The notes under the pieces are model-generated. The model searched no databases. It was not told where the DNA came from and saw only the letters and a program-made list of their open reading frames with translations. From Dryococelus australis (taxonomy: Eukaryota > Arthropoda > Insecta > Phasmatodea > Phasmatidae): a stretch of 64,000 nucleotides of DNA. The translations under genes were made by a program, and so were the position numbers. The stretch is from assembly GCA_029891345.1 (NCBI GenBank), contig CM057009.1, positions 303,739,166 through 303,803,165 of the forward strand. The letters are read 5' to 3'. This document shows, piece by piece, positions 55,640 through 64,000 of this stretch (positions are counted from its first letter, which is position 1; every line of letters starts with the position of its first letter).

Positions 55640-57533
55640 GTCCATGATGAGTATTCATTTGATAAGTTTATGACTAAGTATGCTTATGAAAAGGGTTTAA
55701 ATGCATAATTTACCTCTCCAGAAATGTTTTATGGCTTAAATGACCTTGTCATTATGTTGCATGTCGGGTGCGGTGTCTATGTTATAAATTTGATAAGCAT
55801 AGCATCAATGGTTCGGAAATTATGGGTACATTTATAAAAAAGGCTTAACTCAAAATTGATCTTGTTAGAAAAGTCATTAAGGCTTCAATTATCTTAGCAT
55901 TATGGCATATCTCGGGTATGGTGTTTATGTTATGAATTAGATGACCATAGAAATAATGGTTCGGAAATTATGCCTATATTTATAAAAGGGCATAACTCAA
56001 AATATATCTTGCTAGAAATATATAAGGGCTTAAATGAACTTAGCATTATTGTATAGGTCGGGTATGGTGATTATGTTATGAATTTTATGACCATAGCATT
56101 AATGGTTCGGAACGATGCCTATATTTATAAAAAATCTTAACTCAAAATAGATCTTGCAAGAAAGGCCTTAGGGCTTAAATGGTCTTACCACTCTGATGTA
56201 TATCGGATACGGTATCTATGTTATGAAATTGATCCCTATAGCATCAATGGTTCACAAAAAAAGCTTAAATTCATAATTGGACTTGTCAGAAAGGGCATAA
56301 GGAAAAACATAATTGCCCTGTTGTATGATATGTGTTTTATTTGATTGTCAGAATGAATGCATAATTAATTTAAAAATAAAATAAAGATGGCTTTTATAAT
56401 TACTAAAACCCAAGATGGCCTCAGTTATGACGGTTTTGTAAAAAATTAATAAATACATTTTTAATTTCTAAAACATAAATTGTCTTTAAAAAGTATGTTT
56501 TGAATATTTGGCTGTTGTGGCCCAATAAAATAATTCTCCTTTAAAATACTATTTCATGAACATATGACTTCATACATGTATGTTTTAAATTTTTTAAATT
56601 TATTATACATATATTAATATAAATTCCAAATTTTTTTATAAAATTTTACGATTTATTTATTTATTACTACACTTCTTTTAATGTACGAGTTCGTATGTGT
56701 TCCTTCTTTTTATATATACAACATTTAAAATCCTATTGCTACTATTGACTCAATGGCCAAATGGGCAAAGGCATCGAATTTTTGAGCCGGGGTTCCCCGA
56801 TTCAAAACGTTCTAAAAGTAAATTTTTTTTTATGTACTAACAATTGTATACGATGATGAGAATTGTCTTAAGCTTCCAGCCGATCTCAGCATTCATAGTA
56901 ACAGATAATAGCATCAAACAATATTGGCTCTTGGGAGGCGAGTGACTTGCGTGCACTCTGGCAGGTATTGCGAGAACTTGATGTCATCAAGAGACACCAG
57001 CACTCCTGGCGGTCAAATCTACAACTAATATGGTGGCCGATGGCTACAGCAGTGCCACATCTAACATGCAAGTATGAAACTGAAGACAGCCTACCTTGCT
57101 GGAAAGGAGTGTATGGGGGAGGGTGTTATCCATATCTGAGGAGAGGAAGAATATGAGGGGTGGGGGTGGGGATGTAGGTAGGTGGAGAGGGGTTATAGTG
57201 TATCAGGTGTAGATAGTCCTGTGAGAGGAAGAGAAAGGAGTTTGCTATCTCACAGCAGACATCCAATTAATCCCAGAAGTAATAACAACACAGGTCAGGA
57301 AAGGGTGGGAGGTGTGGGCGTAGGTTGGTGAAGGGGTTGGAGAATGCAGCGCTGAGTGCGGAGCTGAGTGCAGAGCTAGGCGTGGACCAATCACAGCACA
57401 GGATTAGCTCCTCAATTGAGGAGGAGGTGATCTAGCTTTTCCAGCGATTTTGGCCCTTGGTTAATCTTATAGGGCTACGTCTACAAGGTCAAGGTCAAAA
57501 AATGTGATCTAGAATCCCCACGCCCCTACTACT
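55640..57533 (-). repeat. Right arm of the large inverted repeat
   Basis: About 1.89 kb, mirror of 47972-49735. It contains four to five 143-bp units at 55700-56300 (CTTAACTCAAAATAGATCTTG type) and ends at CTACTACT, 57533. Confidence 0.85.
56745..56815 (+). repeat. tRNA-like unit in the right arm
   Basis: Box-A-like TGGCCAAATGGGCAAAGGC and box-B-like GGGTTCCCCGATTC. Mirror of 48710-48790. Confidence 0.4.
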
Positions 57534-57866
57534 TAGAGATTTCTCCCATTCTGCCTCGTTTACGGTTGGCTAACTGTACGCAGGAATACGTAGAACACAG
57601 CTTAGTGTGCTGCAGATTAACGTCCTTCACTGTAATACCAAACGAATATCACAGCACATGCATGATCAGTGCTACCACCTAACAAGGATATTTTCTGCTC
57701 CAGTACATAAATGTTTCCATTTAATTATTTTGATATCTATTTCTATATGTTTAATTACAATCCATATCATATTATGGCGACACTACAAGAATGCTAACAC
57801 ATTTGTAAGAGTATATAATAAACTTTTTGGAACATACAAAAGGTTAACCACAGAAATGTGAGTTGT
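57534..57866. other. No gene seen
   Basis: Flank of the foldback element. Nothing recognisable. Confidence 0.5.
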
Positions 57867-57960
57867 GAGTGAAGAGAATTGGGCAGCTCTTAACAAAGAG
57901 GTCTTGAAAGCTGGTCAGGGTGAAGTAAGGTGAGTTTGGAGCAGTGCCGTAATGAAGGGG
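57867..57960 (-). repeat. SINE family 1, 3' fragment
   Basis: Matches the 3' half of the minus-strand copy at 23801-23893 (GTGAGTGAAGAG, GAGGTCTTGA, GCAGTGCCGTAATGAAGGG). The tRNA-like head is missing. Confidence 0.75.
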
Positions 57961-58894
57961 CCTTGAACAAATCTTTAAGCCGGAAAGCAGTGGCTTGGTG
58001 TAACTGCCGCTGAGAGTGACTGATATTTTTTACCCTCCGCGCACCTCTGAACAACAGCAGGTGTTCCTTAGTCCCCAAGGCAATATTTAGAGTCATATAG
58101 CAGTATTTTCTTTGAACCTGTGCGCCTCCTCTGTGACGGTACTTCAGGCGTTGGGGTACAGGAGATAAAACCGTTCGCAGGTAGCCACTTATTTCGTCTC
58201 TTCTTCGCCTATCTCGTGAGACAGAACGTTAGAACATAGTTAGTTCCCAGGTTTGTATCGCCTTGTTTCTGATGACTAAGTTTGGACTGAGCTGAACAAG
58301 TAGCCATTCAGTCACTCATGCCAGAATTGTGACGGTGCGGAACTGCGCAGTAATTTAACGGGACAAATCTAAACAATTTTTGGTTTCTTTTATGGCGAAA
58401 TACCAAGAATGTAGAGCTAGTGGGTTGTTTCATAGCAGATGTTTATTCATTAGTGATTCCACCTGAAAATAAACTGCATTCCCAACAGAGAATGTATGTG
58501 ATAAACTTAGCCAATGTTTCATTATTAGTATTTTTATTTAACTATACTTTATAAATGTACATTTGTGCCTGTACAATTTTTTCCCGAATCTGTGAGCACG
58601 AGATGTGGATGAGTACCAATTTTACTGGATTTTCTGTTATTTTTCTTAAACAGATGCATTAATTTTTGCGTTCTGTCAAATTGTGATTTATTCTGTTATT
58701 CATTTAACTTTATTATAATATTATTTGTATCATTAAACCGTTCATAAAGAACAATGTGCATAACATGTATAAGTGTCATTACGTTGTGTGTTTATTGTGT
58801 TTCATCAATAAAAATTGTCTTTTTTTTTTTTTCTTAAGGAATCATTGGTGTATAACTTTAGAGAACAAGTAAAGGAGTATATCTACACAGATTT
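57961..58894. other. No gene seen; short GC-richer segment
   Basis: 58100-58340 is GC-richer and has a 5'-leader-like look (GAGACAGAACGTTAGAAC), but no domain, LTR partner or splice pattern was found. The rest is AT-rich with a T run near 58820. Confidence 0.45.
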
Positions 58895-61318
58895 TGACAC
58901 TTTTACTAGCCTATTTTCCGAAGGAAAGAGAGGTTCATGAGATAACGTTCCTGTCTGTGTGTCCATGTGTGAATGCTTGTGTGTCAGTGTGTGTGTCTGT
59001 GAACGTGTGTTCCCTCTTTGAACGCATGAATCGAATTTCATCAAATTCGGTACGCATATAGTATTAAATAAGGACACCTGACCTATAGTTTTCGACCACG
59101 CGGAGTAATTACTTTCAAAATGGTCGCCATTTTAACATTTAGATTTATATGACATATCTCGGAAATCTTCTAACCATTTTAAACCAAATTTTGTATGTTG
59201 ACAGCACAAGTTGTAAGCATTGAATTGAGATGTTAATATTGTTGTTGGTACGCCATTTTGGAAGAAAGAGCCACATGAATAAGTAAAGCTTTAAGGTTGT
59301 AACTCGAAAACTACGCTACCAATTTTCGCCAAATTCGGCACATACGTACTACTGTGATAGGGAAAGGTAAATGTAAGTATTGAATCTAATTAGGCGCTTA
59401 TTTTAAAAATGGCGAAAATACAAATATTTTAGGTTTATTTAGTATAACTACCATACCGTTTGACAATTTCAACAAAAATTTGTATGCAGACGTATCTTTA
59501 TACAAGTATCATATACGCCAAAATAACAACCTCTTTTGTAAGCCAGTTTGTAAATTAGTGCTAAATGAATTAATAAAGTTTTTGTGTAATATGGCAAAAA
59601 AAAAAAAGTACTGTGGCAGATTATATGTACAAATATGTTTAAAGTATGTCAAACACTTATTTTTAAAATGATGGCCATATAGCTATTTTTGTTTTGTATG
59701 TTATAGAGTCGAAAACATGTAATCAATTAATTAATATGAAAATTTGTATACTGTCTGTATATATTACAACCATCATTTACATCCACAGGAAATTTCGTTT
59801 GTCCACCATTTTGTAAAATATAGTCCATTCATGACTGGAACAGACTTATGAACCTTTGAATAACACCCTAGCCATTAGCTGCATGCATAGATAGTAAACA
59901 AAAATGGCGGGTTCTGGTGCGGGTACAGCACCCGCACTACTTTTTTTTTACTAGCTATGCATGCAGCTAATAGCTAGGGTGTTTTTTCAAAGGTTCATAA
60001 GTCTGTTCCCGTTGTGAATGGCCTATATTATTACTTGACAAATTACAATTATGACATATCTCCGAAAAACCATCAATTTCTACCAAATTGTCCAAGTAAG
60101 TAGCACTATGGCAGGTCATGTTAACTGATAAACTTTGAGAGGGCCAGCCACATTAATTTTAAAAATGGCTGCCATATAAAAATATTATCTGATAATGTTT
60201 ACCTACGAAACTACAAAACAAAGTTCAACTAAAATTTGTATGCTCACAGTATTAATAATATCCGTCAAAATTGTATGCGCAAATCCTCATTTCTCTGACA
60301 TTTTGTAAGATAGTTCCACATTAATTAATACAGTTCTTATGTCGTGTCTCGGGAAACAATCAACCAATTTGTTTCAAATTTGGATAAGAAGTTGTACTGT
60401 GGTAGGCAATATTAATTTATGTGTTTTAAGTGTGTTTGTCTCTTACTATCAGAATGGCGCTTATACAAACATTTTAATTTAGCATGCTATATCTATAAAA
60501 CTATACAGATTTAAATTTATCTTTATATATTTCGCCTATGACAATCTCCTAATTTCAAAATGCATAAACTTTTTGTCCTTCATTTATAAAGATCGTTACA
60601 TTAACAATGGAGTTTGTATGCCATATCATTAGGACCAATCAAACCTATTACCAAAAATATTTCACGAAGTATTGCTACAGTAGGGTATGTAAATTAACAT
60701 GTATTATGGGCGGCAGGCATGTTTTATGGGGTATATATAAATAATAAAGGTTAATTTGTTATATCTATGTGATGTTTCAACTAGATTCAACCAAATTTTG
60801 TATTCAAATAGTATTAATTAGACGCATTACTTTTGCATAGGGTAGCCAATTTTGACGGATTATTTTTAAAATTGCATCAAGTCAATAATGGAACATTATG
60901 CCATATTTCCGAGACAAATCAACTAATTTCCACCACATTTTGCACAACTACAGAAGTCCATGTGAAGTTACATGATCTAAATAGAGCCAGACATTGATTT
61001 TCGAAATGCCGACCAAAGAAATATTTAGATAGGCCTATGTTTGGCATATATTTAACAATTAAACCAAATTCAATAAAATTTGATCATGATAGTATGAATT
61101 ATAAACATACTTTACATAAACTCTTTGTAGGCAGTTTTTTTAAACGATATCCCTGTTTAAAAAACTTATTTACTATGCCATATCTCGAGGACCAATCAAT
61201 CGATTTACACCAAATCTTTCATACAAGTGGCGTTTTGGTAGGCTATGTAAACATATGTATTTTTAGTGGCTCAGACACTTATTTTCAAAATGATGGCCAT
61301 ATTAATATTTTACGTTAG
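58895..61318 (-). repeat. 285-bp tandem array, copy C, inverted
   Basis: About eight units, reverse complement of copy A. It starts with the mirror of the copy A end (CCGAAGGAAAGAGAGGTTCA, then GTGTGTG-rich 58950-59010) and runs through AAAATGGTCGCCATTTT, AACCAAATTTTGTATG and TGACATATCTCGGAAA phrases. It is interrupted by the MITE at 59821-60025. It extends beyond the part shared with copy A at its inner side (60740-61318). Confidence 0.85.
59821..60025. mobile_element. Hairpin MITE inside array C
   Basis: 205 bp folding into nearly one hairpin: GGAACAGACTTATGAACCTT and ACACCCTAGC-ATTAGCTGCA pair with their mirrors at 59960-60010. Termini TAGTCCATTC and GAATGGCCTA; TA on both sides. Without it, the flanking array unit is continuous. 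A GTGCGGGTACAGCACCCGCAC hairpin forms the tip. Confidence 0.85.
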
Positions 61319-61670
61319 TGAACCCCGTCATTCAAAACATTAGACTGAATATATCCGAAGTCGATGCTCCCAGTCCTACACTAGCTTAATTTTACGAGTT
61401 TTTCTGAATTCGAATCTTCGGTAAGTCACTTATGTATTTTAATTGTCTTGGTACTGTTTAACACGTTTCTAGTTTCATCTCTTATGAAATTGCTGTCAAT
61501 GAGACATCAATGCCTACCTGCCATCTAAGCTTTTAAGATTTTCATTAAAATTTATTTCTACCCATGTTCTCATTAGTTATCAGTAACTCCTTTTTTTTTT
61601 AATTTGATTAACTTTTTTGCATTACAATATTTTTCTATTCGTAATCTGTTCATTCAAAACAGCATATATG

Positions 61671-61701
<31 letters not shown>

Positions 61702-62316
61702 TATATAATACACATTTCTACACGCACATTTGTGGCTACTACATTCGAACATAAAAACAACTATGTATCAGAAAGTCAGACTTTGGGAGGGAGACCTTAA
61801 CAAATGTCTGGATCCGCCCTTCCATACATACCAATCTGCAGACGCTTGCAAATTAATTTCCCGTTGTGTAATTCAATTTATTTGTTATTATCCTATGTAC
61901 ACGAAACCAGTGCTGGTTTAATAACTCTTATCTTTATTGTCGAATTAAGAGCTGGGGCCTTTATGATACCACAGTTATCTTTATGATGTTACTATCACAG
62001 ATAATATACTACAAGTTGAAGGTTCAAATCTGTCCTATTTATATTAGTGGCATACGCGCATGTGCTCTGTAATTATCCCTGAAAAACAACGAGATGCCGT
62101 ATAAAATATATCGCAAAAAATGTAAGTAATTAGGAAATATGTTTGTATATATGATTACATGAAGTATACGAATAATGCGACGTTAAAGTTCCTGAAGAAA
62201 CTCATCCCACTTTTGAATTTGATTATGCACTTTTGTTTATTTCCATGTGAGCTGTATACACTTGTTTTTGATGGGGTTCTCAGTAGCCGTGCTCATTAAG
62301 GCCCCTTACATACATG
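61319..62316. other. No gene; (TA)n microsatellite at 61666-61711
   Basis: AT-rich with a TA microsatellite and a T run near 61590. Short open frames at 61730-61990 carry no motif. Confidence 0.6.
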
Positions 62317-62817
62317 CCAATATGTCGCACCACTTAGTCGCGGGTAGATAGGATTTCATAAGCGAGCATTGTTGAGGTGAGAATGTTTGCACATGGGTGA
62401 TGGTGACGCGCGACTGTGGCGAGCAGTGCCGAGTTCCCGCAACCCATGGTAACCATAGATTCGCAAGGAGTCTTGCTCACAGGCCAATATGTCGCACCAC
62501 TCAGTCGTGGGAAGGTAGGATTCCATAAGCGAGTATTGTGGAGGCGAGAATTCTTGCACATGAGTGATGGTGACTCGCGACTGTGGCGAGCGGCGGCGAG
62601 CCTCCGCAACCCATGGTAACCATAGATTCGCAAGGAGTCTTCCTCACAGGCCAATATGTCGCACCACTCAGTCGCGGGAAGGTAGGATTCCATAAGCGAG
62701 CATTGCGGAGGCGAGAATTCTTGCACATGAGTGATGGTGACTCGCGACTGTGGCGAGCGGTGGCGAGTCTCCGCAACCCATTTTGACCATAGAGTCACAT
62801 GTAGTCCTGCACACGGA
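62317..62817 (+). repeat. 167-bp tandem repeat, three units
   Basis: Units begin CCAATATGTCGCACCAC at 62317, 62484 and 62651, exactly 167 bp apart, and end near 62817. They share TAAGCGAGCATTG, GAGAATTCTTGCACATGAG and CGCGACTGTGGCGAGC. Long open frames cross it on the minus strand, but 167 is not a multiple of three, so no protein repeat can be conserved. It is GC-richer than its surroundings and the units are very similar, so it is recent. Confidence 0.88.
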
Positions 62818-63111
62818 CCACTTGTGTTGGGGTGTGGAAGCGACTACTGCTGTTAGTCTGTACCTGCTGCGTGTACACAATGCCGGTATTTTATTCAGAT
62901 ATATTAGTTATAGAACATGAATCTTGTCCAGCAATTTGTAAAGCAAGATGTGATACATAAGGCAACAAACTTGCCAGAGGAAAAGCCTGAGAAGAATTGT
63001 GTGGTATATTTGTTACTTATTCTGAAGAAATGGATGCTTCAGAAAATAACATTGCAGGTTAGTGTAGTTGATTTTTCAGCACCTATTCCAATAGCAAGGG
63101 TGTACAATATA
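62818..63111. other. No gene seen
   Basis: Transition from the 167-bp repeat to the SINE. A plus-strand open frame from 62917 runs into the SINE and has no motif. Confidence 0.5.
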
Positions 63112-63290
63112 TACATTGCCGACCTCCCATGGCGCAGTCGGTTGGTGCGCCTCTGCTCTGGTGTGTGGGAGTTTCTGGGTTCTAATCCCAGGTAAGGAAT
63201 GGGTGTTAGTTTAATTTAGGCCATAAGTTAGTTTGTAAGCCGTTCCCTGATAAGCCTTCGGGTCGTTAAAAACCCTAAATGGTTGCTATT
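63112..63290 (+). repeat. tRNA-derived SINE, family 2, copy 2
   Basis: Matches 21030-21205: GCCGACCTCCCATGGCGCAG, CGGTTGGTGCGCC, GGGTTCTAATCCCAGGTAAG, GGGTGTTAGTTTAATTTAGG, TTCCCTGATAAGCCTTCGGG. Confidence 0.78.
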
Positions 63291-64000
63291 TTACCCACCA
63301 TGTTAAAAGTGTGACTTACGATGATATGCCTAAAGAATATAAGCTATAATGAATACCCTGTTCTTCAAAGTATTACGTCAATTAGTTCTAACAGTCGTGT
63401 AAATTAAAAGAAACTGTTTTGCCATACAAATGAGAACAGTTGTAATGGGTGTTTGCTGTAAATTATCTAAATTTGCATTCTATGCTGTCACAGCAGAGAT
63501 CCTTCTTCGCTTCAAAAATATTCTGTAAACTTTTCTCTGATTGTTAATGCAGATCACCTGTTCGCTGGCTTTATCAAAGCTTCCCCTACACCCAGTTCCA
63601 TAACACTCATAGTACTTTCGAAGTCAACACGATCTTTCTCTGACAAAGTTATGTAGTGCACAACATGCCTTTCAATAGTTTCAGCATTATTAACGTTAAT
63701 GTTCAATGCCCTATAAAAGATGTGACCATATTTGAATCGCTCACACCTAACAATAACATGGAAGATTTCTACTACTCAGAAATACGATGATCCACTGCCA
63801 GCTGATTGAATAAGTCCTAGACTGCCAAAAAAATTGTAATTTTATTGAGAAATTCTATTTAATTTTACAAATTCTTGTAACAGTACAAGATTTTATCTTG
63901 TAAAACTACAAGGGCTGTGTTTGTAATATGCCTCAAGAAATTGTTGTACTATACTAACCCGTTTCCACGAGTTTCAGCAAAATATGAGACACTCGACAAC
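63291..64000. other. No gene seen
   Basis: AT-rich end of the window. Nothing recognisable. Confidence 0.55.

Larger units (their letters stand above)
47972..57533. mobile_element. Large inverted-repeat (foldback) element, 9.56 kb
   Basis: Left end AGTAGTAGGAGCGTGG and right end, read inward, AGTAGTAGGGGCGTGG. The arms pair through TTGACCTTGACCTTG, CCTCAATTGAGGAGCTAATC, TGTGATTGGTCCACGCCTAG and AAACCCAAGATGGC-type blocks to about 49735 and 55640. The flanks CAGAGG (47966-47971) and TAGAGA (57534-57539) agree at four of six bases, both differences being transitions, so a 6-bp duplication is possible. The terminus AGTAGTA is shared with 26708-29486. The loop holds tandem repeats, tRNA-like units and one zinc-finger frame. 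The long arms, AG end and 6-bp flank suggest a non-autonomous Polinton-like element; a foldback element of another kind is the alternative. Confidence 0.7.

Noticed and set aside
58950..59010. CRISPR-like or direct-repeat array
   Set aside because: GT-rich microsatellite at the end of the 285-bp array; no spacers and a eukaryotic context.
62334..62880. Set of similar open frames of 67-154 codons
   Set aside because: They come from the 167-bp repeat. The period is not a multiple of three, so successive units change frame.

Overview
The window looks like repeat-rich, non-coding DNA from a large animal genome, most likely an arthropod. It is roughly two-thirds A+T. I find no intact host gene, no bona fide tRNA or rRNA gene, no CRISPR array and no bacterial-type operon. 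Almost everything recognisable is a transposable element, mostly decayed and often one inside another. The arthropod guess rests on the element mix: Mag-like Ty3/gypsy with a tRNA-Ser-type primer site, PIF/Harbinger with a MADF partner, an Academ-like element, Tc1, Polinton-like pieces and tRNA-derived SINEs. No host gene confirms it.

Layout, left to right. 1-11130 holds two nested Ty3/gypsy retrotransposons, both on the minus strand. Element A (integrase, RNase H, RT, protease, gag) is split inside gag by element B. Element B (5261-9867) is a complete but mutated copy with 171-bp LTRs, a primer-binding site and a polypurine tract. A SINE with a 15-bp target duplication sits in the 3' part of element A. 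11140-21000 has no genes, only hairpins, minisatellites and low-complexity DNA. 21030-24053 holds three SINE copies and a 285-bp tandem array. 26708-29486 is an element with inverted ends, 5'-AG termini and a probable 6-bp target duplication.

29731-33608 is a PIF/Harbinger transposon. Its transposase (minus strand) and MADF-domain protein (plus strand) each appear to keep an exon inside the other's intron, and a hAT-like MITE is inserted in its left inverted repeat. 33960-40310 is a 6.35-kb DNA transposon with inverted repeats of about 370 bp and a TAA duplication, inserted in a Tc1-like transposase. Its broken gene carries an XPG-like GCDT motif and a C-terminal Cys8 cluster, the combination I associate with the Academ superfamily. 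40639-46069 contains relatives of the 26708 element plus coding debris that resembles Polinton or adintovirus-like elements: a GSGW-motif protein, zinc-finger pieces and an A32-type packaging ATPase.

47972-57533 is a 9.56-kb inverted-repeat element with arms of about 1.8 kb built partly of 143-bp tandem units, several tRNA-like units and one zinc-finger reading frame followed by a poly(A) signal. It shares the AGTAGTA terminus with the 26708 element and may belong to a non-autonomous Polinton-like group. 58895-61318 is an inverted copy of the 285-bp array, interrupted by a hairpin MITE. The window ends with a 167-bp tandem repeat and a second copy of the other SINE.

Most genes here are broken, so they do not work together now. 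The order of events can be read from the nesting: Tc1, then Academ and Harbinger, then the hAT-like MITE; gypsy A, then gypsy B and the SINE; the 285-bp array, then SINE and MITE.
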